Origin: Neptunomonas japonica DSM 18939
GTDB taxonomy: Bacteria > Pseudomonadota > Gammaproteobacteria > Pseudomonadales > Balneatricaceae
Assembly: GCF_000422765.1 (NCBI RefSeq)
Contig: NZ_AUGR01000002.1
Coordinates: 310,001 to 374,000, forward strand
DNA: 64,000 nucleotides
Reading direction: 5' to 3'
The number at the start of each line of letters is the position of its first letter. Within the stretch, counting starts at the first letter, position 1. Both the position numbers and the translations under genes were made by a program. Below, one piece after another: positions 34,312 through 45,200 of the stretch. Under the pieces are notes generated by a model. It saw nothing but the letters and a program-made list of their open reading frames with translations, was not told where the DNA came from and made no database searches.

Positions 34312-34966
34312 GCATGCAGGCGAAATCATAGGGTATGGCTCAACTGATTTACGCGTTGAAACCATACCTTGCTGGTTGGCTCGCACTATTATTGCTGCTC
34401 GTCACTATAGCCATCGCTTTGTTAATAATAGTTACCTGCATTTAGGGGTTTTTGCAGAGCGTGAATTAGTGGGGGTAATGCAATGGGGTTACGCGCTTAA
34501 CCCGAACAGTGGGCGGCGTGTAGTGCTGGATACAGCCAACCGCGAATACATGGAATTAAACCGTTTATGGGTACATGATAAGATGCCCAAGAACACTGAA
34601 TCTCGTGTTATGAGTTATGCCTTAAAAACCATAAAGCTTATTCACCCGAGTGTTCAATGGGTTCAAACGTTTGCTGATGAGCGGTGCGGGGGTGGCGGTG
34701 TTGTTTACCAAGCCTGTAACTTTGACTTTATTGGTAGTCACTTCAGTACATTCTATGAATTGGATGGAGAGTGGTATCACGAATTAGCTAAAACACGGGG
34801 AAGCAAAGGAGGTGTAAGAGGGCGACACTTGAAGGCAAACTTCCATCGAGCCACTGCTCACAAGTTTCAGCAGTTTCGATATATCCGCTTCTTAAATAAG
34901 CGAGCAAGGAAGAGATTGAATACAAAACTATTCAGTTCTAAACCTTACCCAAAGCCGAAACATTAA
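34265..34966 (+). CDS. mom: Mom-like DNA adenine modification enzyme
   Basis: 233 residues from ATG 34265 (GGAG 34255-34258). It matches phage Mu Mom: [22 protein letters not shown] near the N-terminus, [11 protein letters not shown] near 70, and the [21 protein letters not shown] section typical of the GNAT-like Mom family. In Mu the enzyme converts adenines in phage DNA to N6-carbamoylmethyladenine, which blocks many host restriction enzymes. The last 30 residues are basic. It is the last phage gene, as in Mu. Function is transferred from family knowledge. Confidence 0.85.
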   Translation: MAQKLSRTIGKPAPVEHAGEIIGYGSTDLRVETIPCWLARTIIAARHYSHRFVNNSYLHLGVFAERELVGVMQWGYALNPNSGRRVVLDTANREYMELNRLWVHDKMPKNTESRVMSYALKTIKLIHPSVQWVQTFADERCGGGGVVYQACNFDFIGSHFSTFYELDGEWYHELAKTRGSKGGVRGRHLKANFHRATAHKFQQFRYIRFLNKRARKRLNTKLFSSKPYPKPKH

Positions 34967-35014
34967 AAAAATATAAATGATTACTGTCTAACCAAGAAAA
35001 CAGCTGGTTTGCGT

Positions 35015-35082
35015 GTGACAAAAAGTGCGCAAATCAGTGCCAAAAAGACCGCAAATTTACAAAAAGGCTGAGAATTTACACA
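35015..35082 (+). repeat. right-end transposase-binding-type repeats and prophage right boundary
   Basis: Two 22-base direct repeats (35015-35036 and 35037-35058) share GTGnCAAAAAGnnCGCAAAT; a third, looser copy (CAAAAAG then AGAATTT, 35060-35077) follows 19 bases later. Spaced direct repeats near the right end are what MuA binding sites look like. The end is set near the CA at 35081-35082, since Mu ends carry terminal TG and CA; CA at 35079-35080 is equally possible. Confidence 0.6.
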
Positions 35083-35147
35083 AGAATAAATATGCCAAAC
35101 GCCAGATACAACAAAGCCCCACATTTGATAGTGAGGCTTGTGTACTT

Positions 35148-35223
35148 TGGTGCCCGGACGCGGAATCGAACCACGGACACGAGGATTTTCAATCCTCTGC
35201 TCTACCGACTGAGCTATCCGGGC
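35148..35223 (-). tRNA. tRNA-Phe (GAA)
   Basis: On the minus strand the 76-base cloverleaf runs GCCCGGATAGCTCAGTCGGT at the 5' end, has anticodon loop TTGAAAA (anticodon GAA), T-loop GGTTCGATTCC, and ends in encoded CCA. Acceptor stem GCCCGGA pairs with TCCGGGC. The prophage right end lies about 65 bases from its 3' end. Confidence 0.97.
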
Positions 35224-35283
35224 ATCTCAAAGAGGCGCGTATTAAACCCTTAATCAGCTTACCTGTCAATACCTTAGTGTAAA

Positions 35284-35556
35284 TTATTTAGAAGGAGGGA
35301 CGTAACCTTCTGCTTTTTCGTAGTCGCCACCGTCCATGAACTTTTCCATCTCTTCTTGTAGGAACTTGCGCGTAGCAGGATCCATTAAGCTCATGTGCTT
35401 TTCATTGATGATCATCGTTTGGTGTGCGGTCCAGTCTGCCCAAGCTTTTTGGGATATTGTCTCGTAAATTTCTTGTCCTTTGGGGCCAGGATAAGGTGGC
35501 TTTTCAAGACCTGCTAGTTCCTCTTTGTATTTACGGCACATAACAGTACGGCTCAT
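35284..35556 (-). CDS. yggX: Fe(2+)-trafficking protein YggX
   Basis: 90 residues, the usual YggX length, with the conserved [16 protein letters not shown] start and [12 protein letters not shown]. YggX protects iron-sulfur proteins from oxidative damage and helps iron supply. It sits 14 bases downstream of mutY in the operon, an old linkage in gammaproteobacteria that fits, since MutY carries an Fe-S cluster. Confidence 0.96.
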   Translation of the reverse strand: MSRTVMCRKYKEELAGLEKPPYPGPKGQEIYETISQKAWADWTAHQTMIINEKHMSLMDPATRKFLQEEMEKFMDGGDYEKAEGYVPPSK

Positions 35557-35570
35557 CTAACTCTCCAAAT

Positions 35571-36623
35571 CTATTTGCTAATGCGGGTATATTTTTGTAA
35601 CAGCCGCTTAACTGGTGCGGCTAACCCGATGTTCTGTGGTTGTTGTATGTTATACCAGAGAGTGGAGTCGCCTTCCATGACACAGTCTGTAAGGTTATTA
35701 CAGGGGATGCGTACTGGTGTGATATCCAAATGGAAGTGGCTGAACGTATGTCGCACAGGTTCCAAAGGCTCAGCTTTATTGATATCCAGAGAGAGCCCGG
35801 TGATGTTATTGGCATCACGAAGGTCTGCAACTTCGGGTAAGCTCCAAAGCCCGCCCCATAATCCGGTTGGAGGGCGTTGCTGAAGCAGTGTTTGCTGCTG
35901 CTCGTCTTGAAGCAACAGCATAATAGTCTGTTTAACAGGGATCTTCTTTTTAGGCTTAGGGTGTGGGAACTCGCTACTTCGGCCTAGTTTAAGCGCTGTG
36001 CAGTGGTTTTGAAGAGGGCAGCTGGAACAACTTGGCTTGCTTCGAGTGCACAGCGTTGCTCCCAGGTCCATCATGGCTTGTGTGTATTCGCCCACTCGCT
36101 GTTGAGGTGTGTTGCGCTCGGCATACTCCCAGAGTGTCTTTTGGTTGGCGGTAGAGCCGGTCCAGCCTTCTAACGCGTAGAAACGTGCTAACACTCTTTT
36201 TACATTGCCGTCGAGTATAGCGGCGCGCTTGCCCGTGGATATAGATAAGACGGCCCCCGCCGTTGAGCGGCCGATACCAGGCAATTGTTCTAGTGCCTCA
36301 ACAGTTTGCGGAAACTCGCCATAGTAGTCTGTAGCAACAATTTGCGCCGTTTTGTGTAAGTTACGTGCGCGAGCGTAATAACCAAGCCCTGTCCATAGAT
36401 GAAGTACTTCATCCTGCTCGGCGTTAGCGAGGCTCTGAACATCCGGAAAGCGTTCAATAAATCGCTCAAAATAAGGAATGACTGTCGTTACCTGAGTCTG
36501 TTGTAGCATGATCTCTGAGATCCAGGTGAAGTATGCCGTTTTGTCTTGTTGCCAGGGGAGGTTGTGCCGGCCGTGCTGGTCGAACCAGCCCAGCACGGCA
36601 GTATTAAATTGCTGTGGAGTCAT
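35571..36623 (-). CDS. mutY: A/G-specific adenine glycosylase MutY
   Basis: 350 residues. Catalytic Glu37 lies in [12 protein letters not shown]; the helix-hairpin-helix [12 protein letters not shown] is near 115; catalytic Asp is in ILDGNVKRV; the Fe-S cluster ligands are in [17 protein letters not shown] near 192-208. A C-terminal NUDIX-like domain recognises 8-oxoguanine. It removes adenine mispaired with 8-oxoG. It lies two bases after asmA, in one operon. Confidence 0.97.
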   Translation of the reverse strand: MTPQQFNTAVLGWFDQHGRHNLPWQQDKTAYFTWISEIMLQQTQVTTVIPYFERFIERFPDVQSLANAEQDEVLHLWTGLGYYARARNLHKTAQIVATDYYGEFPQTVEALEQLPGIGRSTAGAVLSISTGKRAAILDGNVKRVLARFYALEGWTGSTANQKTLWEYAERNTPQQRVGEYTQAMMDLGATLCTRSKPSCSSCPLQNHCTALKLGRSSEFPHPKPKKKIPVKQTIMLLLQDEQQQTLLQQRPPTGLWGGLWSLPEVADLRDANNITGLSLDINKAEPLEPVRHTFSHFHLDITPVRIPCNNLTDCVMEGDSTLWYNIQQPQNIGLAAPVKRLLQKYTRISK

Positions 36624-36625
36624 GT

Positions 36626-38782
36626 TTATTTAAAAAGCCCTTTTAATAACCCTTTTACCGCATCGTCGCCGCCAAGTTTGTCTTTTAATTTATCTTGGAC
36701 CTTAGTGCTCAGTTCATCTTTAATTTTGCTAGTGATAGCTTTTTTAAGGATGTTACGAATTGCTTTAGCATCAGGCTTACATAGCTGAGTGGGTTCAAGA
36801 TCGAAGGAGCCTTTGCAACGCATAGGCCACTCAACTCCCTCAAGGCGGTTGTTGACGGGGCAGGTTTTCTTGAAGAGGTTCTCTTCTATGATGAGTGCTA
36901 GTTGGTAGTCGATCAGAGCTTTGGGTAAATTAACAGCGCCTTTGCCTTTAATGTTCATCGCATCAAGTCTTACACCTAAATCTTTGTTGCTGATGACACC
37001 TTTCTTGATGTTGAAGTTGCCACCCATTTTGGCAAATGGGGTTGATTGATCAACCGTTTTTGCAGGTTTTACAGAGCCCGCAGCAGAAAGGTTATTGATT
37101 GTCTGGCAAAGCTCTTGTGCTACGTTAATACCTTTTACCACACCGTTTAGAACAGTGATGTTAGCCGTGCCGTTCATGCTGTTTACAATGCTGTGGGCCG
37201 ACTGGCCGTAAGAGGTTACATTCGCTTTTGTGTTGAGTGTTCCCGTTAATTGGGCCTCACCTGCAAGATCTGTTAGCAGATCGCCGATCTGCAAGCCACT
37301 GACTGATTTTTTTGTAGTGATTTTCAGTGGTTTTTTGCGGGCATCTAACGTCACGCTATTGCGGATTTTTCCTCCATACATATCTACATTGATACGTTTA
37401 GCTTTAACAACTCCGTTGTTGGCGTCTACGGCTAGGTCGATATTATTCATTTTGAATTTCTGGTAAGTAGCAGACTTCAAAGAGATAGCGGCGTCTAGGT
37501 TCAGGCTTTGTAGTGGCTCAGTTGGTATGATTTCTTCTTTTGAGTAGCGCTCCCCGGCTGTGTTAGAAGAGTTGTTAGCCATTTTTTCTGTCGTAGCTGT
37601 TTGTTCTTCTGCTGCAGGTAGATAGCGATCCAAGTTGATACTGTTACCCGCGAGCTTAAGCTTTATACGGCTGGTTTTTAGATTAATACCCGCATTGCCA
37701 TCAAAACTCGTATCGTCGAGTTTGATAGTCAGAGATGAGGTATTAATAGCATCGGCGTTGCCACTAAACGTACTGATTAGGCCAATGTTATTAAGTACTG
37801 CAGGGTCTGATGTTTGTACTGGTGTTTGTCCAAGCGTCGTGAGTAGTGGGTTAAGTGCGAAAGGAGCCGCCGTCACTGTGCCGCTCATATCTAGAGTGTC
37901 TAGGTTAGTAATGGTGAGCTTGCCGTTAAGATGTAAGTTGGCAACTTCTGCATTCCAGTTATCCACAATCAGTCGGCGTGTGATTAAATCAATATTGGCA
38001 TTGGTCTTAAACTGGACCTGCAAGTTGGTACTGTTTTGGATGTTTAGCTCGCCGATAAAGTCTTTTAACTGATACTGCTGCTTGTTTAGATCGAGAAGAA
38101 CCTGTCCATCAAATTGAGTAGCTGCTTCCAGAACCTGCTTGCCGTTTTCTAATTGTTTAGCATTAAGGCTCAGACTAAAGGGAAACAGTTCGTTGTTAGT
38201 AATACGACCGGTTTTAAGGTTGATATTATCCAATTGAAATATTTGCGCTGTTTGCTCATCGCTATAGTTCACTGTACCGCTAATGACCTGGACACTTTCA
38301 ATATCTATTTTAAGACTTGTACCTGAGGTAGCAGGTGCTGGTTTAGTCGGGCTGCTTTCTTGTGGTGTGTTACTGTTGGCTACGTCACTACTTGTGCTGC
38401 TTTGCCAATTAACTTTTCCGGCTTTGTTTTTTGCTAAATCAAGGTTTAAACCCTCGATAATAATGCTGTTCATCTGCACATTACCGGAAAGGAGCTCCAT
38501 AACACGAACAGAAATTTGTGCTTGTTGCAGGTGAGCAAGAGAAGGTTGCTCAGGGAAACGCACGTCAATATTGTCTACCGCTAAGCTTAAGCGTGGAAAC
38601 ACTGACCAATTGATATCGCCACCGATCTTTAATTCGATACCGCCTTGATCAAGCGCTGCTTGCTCAATTTCGGCCTTATAGTCATTCGGGTCAACAAATG
38701 CGCTTAGTAGCGCACCGCCTGCTGCAATTAGTATGACGCATACTAGTAGCAGACCGAGAACGATCTTAATCAACTTACCCAT
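36626..38782 (-). CDS. asmA: AsmA family protein
   Basis: 718 residues. An N-terminal membrane anchor (residues about 5-28) is followed by the AsmA N-terminal domain ([31 protein letters not shown]) and a long repetitive beta-rich body, with the conserved [19 protein letters not shown] section near 545. It is an inner-membrane anchored periplasmic protein of the bridge-like lipid transfer group involved in outer-membrane phospholipid balance. First gene of the asmA-mutY-yggX operon; divergent from hisB. Confidence 0.9.
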   Translation of the reverse strand: MGKLIKIVLGLLLVCVILIAAGGALLSAFVDPNDYKAEIEQAALDQGGIELKIGGDINWSVFPRLSLAVDNIDVRFPEQPSLAHLQQAQISVRVMELLSGNVQMNSIIIEGLNLDLAKNKAGKVNWQSSTSSDVANSNTPQESSPTKPAPATSGTSLKIDIESVQVISGTVNYSDEQTAQIFQLDNINLKTGRITNNELFPFSLSLNAKQLENGKQVLEAATQFDGQVLLDLNKQQYQLKDFIGELNIQNSTNLQVQFKTNANIDLITRRLIVDNWNAEVANLHLNGKLTITNLDTLDMSGTVTAAPFALNPLLTTLGQTPVQTSDPAVLNNIGLISTFSGNADAINTSSLTIKLDDTSFDGNAGINLKTSRIKLKLAGNSINLDRYLPAAEEQTATTEKMANNSSNTAGERYSKEEIIPTEPLQSLNLDAAISLKSATYQKFKMNNIDLAVDANNGVVKAKRINVDMYGGKIRNSVTLDARKKPLKITTKKSVSGLQIGDLLTDLAGEAQLTGTLNTKANVTSYGQSAHSIVNSMNGTANITVLNGVVKGINVAQELCQTINNLSAAGSVKPAKTVDQSTPFAKMGGNFNIKKGVISNKDLGVRLDAMNIKGKGAVNLPKALIDYQLALIIEENLFKKTCPVNNRLEGVEWPMRCKGSFDLEPTQLCKPDAKAIRNILKKAITSKIKDELSTKVQDKLKDKLGGDDAVKGLLKGLFK

Positions 38783-38985
38783 AATGACCTATTTCCTTTT
38801 ATGATTAGCAGACCCAGTAAACAATTACTGACCGTCAGTGTAGCGAAAACTATCAACACATGTATCTATAGCATGCACGTAAGATGTGAATACGACGTTA
38901 ATCATCTACTGCGGTGCATCCTGAGGCTGGTAGTTATATAATGCTGATTTTGTGTTTTGAATAGCTTTGAACATCGGAGAGCAGC

Positions 38986-39579
38986 ATGACTGAGCGTAAG
39001 GCTACAGTAAACCGGGAAACTCTGGAAACTCAGATCACCGTATCTATTAACCTTGATGGCACTGGTAAGTTTAGTGCCGATACGGGTGTGCCATTTTTAG
39101 AGCACATGATGGACCAGATTGCTCGTCATGGGCTGATTGATATTAATATCGAAGCTAATGGAGATATTTATATTGATGATCACCATACGGTGGAAGATAT
39201 AGGTATTACGTTAGGGCAGGCGTTTAAAGAAGCCGTAGGCGATAAAAAAGGCCTAACGCGCTATGGGCATGCTTATGTACCACTGGATGAAGCATTATCG
39301 CGCGTGGTGATTGATTTTTCTGGCCGCCCAGGACTCAGCTTTAACTGCGAGTTTACACGGGGTTCTATTGGCCGTTTGGATACTCAGCTGTTTTGGGAGT
39401 TTTTCCAAGGGTTTGTTAATCATGCCGGTGTCACTTTACACATTGATAATATTAAAGGCTTTAATGCCCACCATCAGGCAGAAACCATTTTTAAAGCGTT
39501 TGGTCGTGCTTTACGTATGGCACTGACGATTGATCAGCGTGCAGCTGAGATGATGCCATCAACTAAAGGTGTTTTATAA
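38986..39579 (+). CDS. hisB: imidazoleglycerol-phosphate dehydratase HisB
   Basis: 197 residues, the monofunctional type without the phosphatase domain. Metal-binding motifs DDHHTVED near 64 and NAHHQAET near 160 are intact. It makes imidazole-acetol phosphate in histidine synthesis. A TATAAT box (38937-38942) lies 44 bases upstream but its minus-35 is weak. It stands divergent from asmA with 203 bases between. Confidence 0.97.
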   Translation: MTERKATVNRETLETQITVSINLDGTGKFSADTGVPFLEHMMDQIARHGLIDINIEANGDIYIDDHHTVEDIGITLGQAFKEAVGDKKGLTRYGHAYVPLDEALSRVVIDFSGRPGLSFNCEFTRGSIGRLDTQLFWEFFQGFVNHAGVTLHIDNIKGFNAHHQAETIFKAFGRALRMALTIDQRAAEMMPSTKGVL

Positions 39580-40227
39580 ATGAGTACCATTGCCGTTATT
39601 GACTATGGCATGGGTAACCTACACTCCGTTGCTAAGGCGCTGGAGCATGTACAGCCTGGTGTTGAAGTGTTGGTAACATCAGACCCTAAGCAAGTCGCCA
39701 ATGCAGATCGTGTACTTTTGCCAGGTGTCGGTGCTATTCGTGACTGTATGGCTGAGATCTATAAGCAAGGTGTTGATAAAGAAGTGGCTGAAGCGATTCG
39801 TTCGGGGCGTCCTTTTTTAGGTATCTGTGTTGGATATCAGGCATTGATGCAGTCATCAGAAGAGAATGGCGGTGTCGATTGTTTGGGTGAGTTTGAAGGC
39901 TCAGTTAACTATTTTGGTGATCACCATAAAGATGAACAAGGTGAGCGCTTAAAAGTACCGCACATGGGTTGGAATGAGGTAATGCAAAGTGGTGAGCATC
40001 CACTTTGGCAGGGAATAGAGAACGGTAGTCGTTTTTATTTTGTGCATAGTTATTATGTTAAGGCTGCTCAGCGCCAGCAGGTAGCTGCCACGTGTAACTA
40101 CGGCGTTGATTTTGATGTGGCGCTAGCGCATGACAATGTGTTTGCTGTGCAGTTTCATCCGGAAAAAAGTCATACGGCCGGGCTGCAGTTGTTGAAAAAC
40201 TTTCTGAACTGGAATGGGAAGCCTTAA
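39580..40227 (+). CDS. hisH: imidazole glycerol phosphate synthase glutaminase HisH
   Basis: 215 residues. The glutaminase triad is present: the nucleophile Cys in FLGICVGYQ near 85, and His and Glu in FHPEKSH near 190. It releases ammonia from glutamine for HisF. The ATG follows the hisB stop directly. The next gene is hisF; hisA, usually between them, is absent. Confidence 0.97.
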   Translation: MSTIAVIDYGMGNLHSVAKALEHVQPGVEVLVTSDPKQVANADRVLLPGVGAIRDCMAEIYKQGVDKEVAEAIRSGRPFLGICVGYQALMQSSEENGGVDCLGEFEGSVNYFGDHHKDEQGERLKVPHMGWNEVMQSGEHPLWQGIENGSRFYFVHSYYVKAAQRQQVAATCNYGVDFDVALAHDNVFAVQFHPEKSHTAGLQLLKNFLNWNGKP

Positions 40228-40253
40228 GCAAAGCCATTGGCACAAGCTTAAGG
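40222..40253 (+). other. inverted repeat at the hisH end, in the place of hisA
   Basis: CCTTAAGC (40222-40229) and GCTTAAGG (40246-40253) are perfect 8-base arms around the hisH stop, with a 16-base loop. No T-run follows. The 60-base gap to hisF is what remains where hisA usually lies. Confidence 0.5.
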
Positions 40254-40287
40254 TCTTCTAACGTGAGCCCTTCTAAGGAGAACTAGC

Positions 40288-41061
40288 GTGGCATTAGCAA
40301 AACGAATTATCCCTTGTTTGGATGTTGAAAATGGGCGCGTAGTTAAAGGTGTTCAGTTTTTGGATATCCGCGATGCAGGTGACCCAGTTGAAGTCGCCAA
40401 GCGTTATGACGAGCAAGGCGCAGACGAAATCACCTTTCTGGATATCACGGCAACGCATGAAGGTCGTGAAACTATGGTGCATACGGTTGAGCGTATGGCA
40501 TCTCAGGTATTTATCCCATTAACTGTGGGTGGTGGCATACGTACCTGCGATGATATTCGCGCCATGTTAAATGCCGGTGCCGATAAAGTTTCTATCAACA
40601 GTGCAGCAGTGACCAATCCTGATTTTGTTCGCCAAGCGGCAGAACGCTTTGGCTCGCAATGTATTGTTGTCGCAATTGATGCCAAGAAAGTTTCCGCTGA
40701 GGGTGAACCCGATAAGTGGGAGATCTTCACGCATGGTGGCCGTAAGCCAACGGGCTTAGATGCGGTGGAATGGGCTAAAAAAATGGTTGATCTGGGAGCG
40801 GGTGAAATCCTGCTAACCTCGATGGATCAAGATGGTGTTAAGAACGGTTACGACTTGGGCGTTACTCGTGCCATTTCGGATGCTGTGAACGTACCTATTA
40901 TTGCCTCAGGTGGTGTGGGTAATCTAGAGCATCTTGTTGATGGCGTGATTCAAGGAAAAGCAGATGCTGTATTAGCTGCATCAATTTTTCACTTTAATGA
41001 ATACTCAATACCCGAAGCAAAAGCCTATATGCGGGAACGGGGTATAGAAGTACGCTTGTAA
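40288..41061 (+). CDS. hisF: imidazole glycerol phosphate synthase cyclase HisF
   Basis: 257 residues from a GTG with AAGGAG at 40276-40281. A (beta-alpha)8 barrel with the catalytic Asp in [15 protein letters not shown] near 11 and the second in [15 protein letters not shown] near 130. It closes the imidazole ring with ammonia from HisH. A terminator follows at 41076. Confidence 0.97.
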   Translation: MALAKRIIPCLDVENGRVVKGVQFLDIRDAGDPVEVAKRYDEQGADEITFLDITATHEGRETMVHTVERMASQVFIPLTVGGGIRTCDDIRAMLNAGADKVSINSAAVTNPDFVRQAAERFGSQCIVVAIDAKKVSAEGEPDKWEIFTHGGRKPTGLDAVEWAKKMVDLGAGEILLTSMDQDGVKNGYDLGVTRAISDAVNVPIIASGGVGNLEHLVDGVIQGKADAVLAASIFHFNEYSIPEAKAYMRERGIEVRL

Positions 41062-41075
41062 CTTGTTACTATCAT

Positions 41076-41100
41076 AAACCCGGCTTTGGCTGGGTTTTTT
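41076..41100 (+). terminator. intrinsic terminator after hisF
   Basis: AAACCCGGC (41076-41084), loop TTTG, then GCTGGGTTT forms a 9-bp stem with one G-U pair, ending in a run of six Ts (41095-41100). It ends the hisBHF operon. Confidence 0.85.
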
Positions 41101-41157
41101 GTATGTGTCAAACGGCTTGTAATCACAAATACCAAGGGAATTAAAAGGGTAAGGGAA

Positions 41158-42258
41158 ATGAATAAGAAGTACCGGGTTATTACCTGCTTAGTCATGTTGC
41201 TAGGAGTGCAGAGTGTCTGGGCCGATACGACGCTGGTTCGAGTGAAACCGTTAGCAGAGGTTTTACAGCAAGTATCTTATTCAGCACCGGCTGATGTAGT
41301 TAATGAGCAGCATGTCTCACTCAGTACGGAGCTTGCCGGGGTGCTGGCTGCTTTACATGTACAGGTAGGTGACTCTGTACTTAAAGGGCAAGAGATTGCA
41401 GCATTAGAGTGTCAAGATTACCGTTTATCACAAGCGCAGGCAAAGCAAGGTGTTAGTGCGTTAGCAAGCCAGGTAACACTTGCTCAACAGCAATTTAAAC
41501 GGACCCGTACACTGCAAAAATCAGGCAGCGCCTCTATTGAGCTACTTAACCAGCGCCAAACAGAATTAAGTGCATTGGCAGCTCAGCTCAAAGGCCAAAA
41601 AATTCAAGTGCAGCAAGCACAACGCAATACCAAGCGTTGTGTTATTAAAGCGCCTTTTGATGGTGTAGTTACACAAGTCATGACAGCCCAAGGTGCATAC
41701 TTGCCAGTCGGCGCACCACTCGTAAAGTTACTGAATGTAAAGCAGGCTGAGGTGAGTGCCCGTTTATTGCCAAAGCAGGTTTTGTCGCTGCAAGTTGGGA
41801 CAAAAGCACATTTGAAAGTAGCGAAGGAGAAGTACCCCGTTTCTGTTAGATCGACTATCCCGCTGATCAATCAAGCCGCTAGAACACAAGAAGTACGTCT
41901 TAATTTTACTAACCAAACTGCATTGACTGGTGTTTCAGGTGAGCTTGTGTGGCAATCCTCGTTTTCTTCTATTCCTCCTGAATATTTAGTCAGAAGAGAC
42001 GGCGCCCTAGGTGTGATGCTGGCAGATAATGGTATCGCAAAATTTATTGTTTTAGCGAATGCTAAAGAAGGGCAAACGGTTGAACTTGATACCTCGGCTA
42101 CATCAAGGTTGGCTCCTACTTCTAAAAATAATGTAATGCTCATTGTGCAGGGGCAACATGTACTTGAAGAGGGAAACAAAATAGAGGTTGAAGTCGTAGG
42201 TATTAATAATGACTCAAAGGATGAGGTAAAGGCTGATGCTGGCACGCCTGCTCAATAA
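41158..42258 (+). CDS. RND efflux periplasmic adaptor (MFP) protein
   Basis: 366 residues from ATG 41158 (the frame extends further up through the terminator, which is not real coding). A signal peptide ends near VWADTT, residue 22. The lipoyl/barrel-sandwich domain appears as STELAGVLAALHVQVGDSVLKGQEIAALE and its second half KAPFDGVVTQVMTAQGAYLPVG, with a coiled-coil hairpin between. It joins the RND pump to an outer-membrane channel. It overlaps the pump gene by 23 bases. No TolC-type gene is in the window. Confidence 0.92.
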   Translation: MNKKYRVITCLVMLLGVQSVWADTTLVRVKPLAEVLQQVSYSAPADVVNEQHVSLSTELAGVLAALHVQVGDSVLKGQEIAALECQDYRLSQAQAKQGVSALASQVTLAQQQFKRTRTLQKSGSASIELLNQRQTELSALAAQLKGQKIQVQQAQRNTKRCVIKAPFDGVVTQVMTAQGAYLPVGAPLVKLLNVKQAEVSARLLPKQVLSLQVGTKAHLKVAKEKYPVSVRSTIPLINQAARTQEVRLNFTNQTALTGVSGELVWQSSFSSIPPEYLVRRDGALGVMLADNGIAKFIVLANAKEGQTVELDTSATSRLAPTSKNNVMLIVQGQHVLEEGNKIEVEVVGINNDSKDEVKADAGTPAQ

Positions 42259-45200
42259 TCATGTACTGGCTAATCTGACCTTTGTTTTGGTGCTGTTAAT
42301 CGGCACCATTGCCTACATGCTGTTACCTCGCCAGCAAGACCCTACGATTAATTTTAATTGGATTGCGGTGACCACGGCACTGCCCGGAGCCTCTGCTCAG
42401 GATGTTGAGCTACGAGTCACTAACCCTTTGGAAGATGCGGTTCGCAATATAGCGGATATTCGTTTTGTTTCATCCAACAGTCGCGAAGGCATATCCAGTA
42501 TGCTGATTCGCTTTGAGGACATTGATGAGCGAACATTTGATAAACATGTCAGCTCTATTCGCCGTGAAATTCAAAACGCCGAACGAGATTTACCCGCAGA
42601 ATCGACAGAACCTTATATTTTAGAGATCACCTCTTCCAACGCATTTCCTAGCGCTATGTTGGCGATCACGGCAGTGTCTGACGATGACAATTTACGCCAA
42701 CAAGCTGAAAACATTAGAAAAGACCTTGAACGTATAAAAGGGGTTGATCGGATTGACCCTGTAGCCTTAGATGACCCTGAGCTACAAGTAAACCTAGACT
42801 TGGATGAATTACAGTCGCTAGGTTTGTCACCGATGCAGGTATCGAATTCAGTTGCTCTGTGGTTTAAAGATGTTTCCGCCGGTAGCGTCAATGTAGGCGA
42901 TCAAAGTTGGTTGGTGCGCTTAGAAGGGCGTAATGCTGCACCAGACCAAGTAAAACAGATCCCACTTGTCGGTAGTGAAGGAGATATCCGTTTAGATAGA
43001 ATTGCAGAGGTGGTAAGTGGTCACGAGAAGCCAACACAGTTAGCTCGTTTAAATGGCCGCCCGGCCGTGATGATGGCTATTTTAAAGAAAGAAAGTGCTA
43101 ACACGCTGGAACTAATTGAAAGTGTTAAGGCGTACATGGCAGAGCGCAACGAACTTGAAGTACAAGCGGGTGTTCGACTCGAGCTGATTGATGATCAAAC
43201 AGTACCGACCAGTGAAGCGATTACCTTAATGCAAAACAACGCCAGTATTGGCTTATTGTTTGTTCTACTGGTGGCATGGCTGTTTTTGGGCCTGCGTATC
43301 GCTTTACTTACTGCGATTGGGATTCCTTTTATTCTTGCTGGCACTTTTTGGGTGTTATGGGGAATGGGAGAGACGCTCAATGTGGTTGCTTTGTTAGGCG
43401 TAGTGATTGTACTTGGGATGCTGGTAGATGATGCTGTGGTGGTGGTGGAGGCGATCTATTATCGTTTGCAGCATGGCGACAGTCCGATGGATGCAACACT
43501 CAGTGCTTTGCGTGAAGTCGCCCAGCCGGTTTCAACCGCTGTACTCACAACCATGGCGGCATTTTTGCCCTTAATGTTACTGCCAGGTATTCTTGGTGAC
43601 TTTATGCGCGTCATCCCGATGGTGGTGACTATTGCATTGGCTATTTCTCTTTTTGAAGCATTTTGGATGTTGCCTGCGCATGTGCTGGTGGCAAAAATTT
43701 CTTTAGATAAGCCTTCGCGTACTCAGTTATTACGCCAATCCATGACACGTAAAATACAGCGCTTTTATATTCGTACTTTATTAAAAACACTGCGCCGGCC
43801 TGTTATTACACTCGTTTCTATGGTGATGTTGTTCGTAGGCTCAATTGGTCTGATTGCATCGGGGCAAATAAAAATGGACTTCTTTGCAGCTGATCCGCTA
43901 CGGCTCTTTTATGTGAATATCCAAATGCCTCCCGAAATTCCATTGGAGCGTACCTTGGAAAAGGTGTTGGAGGTTGAGCAAATTGTGAAAGCTCACCTTA
44001 ATGCGGAAGATGTTAGAGCGGTAGCCAGTTATGCAGGGCAGATGTTTACTGAAATGGAGCCTTTCTTTGGTGATCAATACGGGCAAATACTGGTTGGATT
44101 ACAGCCTAAGACGGAGCAAAACAGAAGCGTTGATGAAATCATGGAGGCTATGCGTGCTGAGGTAATGCGTGTTGCCGGCCCTGTACGCGTGTCTTTCTTA
44201 CGTATGGCGGGCGGCCCGCCTGTATCCAAACCTATTAGCGTTAAAGTGCGTGGTAATGATTATGCAGAAATAAGCCACGCAGCGAGGGATATGCAACAGA
44301 TGTTGCTGGACCTGCCCGGTGTGAAAGATATTGGCGATGATGCTGCAAATGGCCGTATGGCAATGACGCTGAAGCCCGATTATCGAGCGATTACTGCTGC
44401 AGGCATTAACCCCTCTGAAGTGCTGCGTACTCTGCAGTTATTGGTTGATGGCGAAGTGGTCGCTGATATGCAATCACGTGGTAAAAAACTCGAGGTTCGT
44501 GTGCGAGCTCAGCCTAAGCCGTATCAGAACATTGATGATTTGTTGGCGTTTCGCCTTCCTGATGCGCAGGGGAGCATGATCCCGCTCTCGTCACTGGTAT
44601 ATGCTGACTATCAAATGAGCATTGGTAATATTCGCCATTATAATTTTCGCCGTGCGATTACGGTAGAAGCGGATATAGAAGAAGGAGGAATGGATACAGT
44701 ACAAGCGAATGCTTGGTTGCTAAGCCATTGGGACGAAGAATATAAACCTCGTTACCCGAATATTAATTTGGATTTCTCGGGAGAACTTGATGATATCCAA
44801 GAGAGTATGGATGCAATAGCGCTGCTATTTTTGTTTGGTGCAGGCCTTATGTATCTTATTTTAGGCACTCAGTTTTCAAGTTACTGGCAGCCTTTTATGA
44901 TCATGGCTACGGTGCCAATGGCCTTTACCGGTGTAGTCTTAGGCTTGTGGGTAACTCAAAATCCATTGAGTTTATTTACCTTGTATGGTGTCGTGGCATT
45001 AGCGGGCATTGCTGTAAATGCGGCTATTGTGTTGATATCTGCTGCAAATCAGCGCTTAGAAAGCGGTATGAGCGTTTTACATGCGACACTTTATGCATCG
45101 CGTCGACGTGTGATTCCTATTTTGATTACATCACTGACTACCATCGCTGGGTTGTTTTCACTGGCTACCGGTTTAGGTGGGCATTCATTGATATGGGGCC

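Larger units (their letters stand above)
1..35082. mobile_element. Mu-like transposable prophage (B3/D3112-type), left end missing
   Basis: The stretch holds, in phage order, transposase A, ATPase B, an early block, a Mor-type activator, lysis, Mu-type head genes, a siphovirus-type tail and com-mom. The head genes (DUF3486, gp28, DUF935, gpF, gpG, protease, gpT, gp36, gp37) follow Mu. The tail has a tube protein and tape measure but no sheath, W, J or other contractile baseplate genes. The left end is outside the window. The right boundary is inferred from repeats at 35015 to 35080 and the terminal CA rule of Mu ends; it may be off by a few bases. Most structural genes look intact, so the element could still be functional. 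Confidence 0.9.

Noticed and set aside
35025-35282. Plus-strand ORF with the DAESNHGHEDFQSS-type peptide
   Set aside because: It is the translated reverse side of the tRNA-Phe gene, a well-known false ORF.
41086-41157. Longer start for the periplasmic adaptor
   Set aside because: The extension is read through the hisF terminator; ATG 41158 is followed by a good signal peptide and preceded by AAGGGA.
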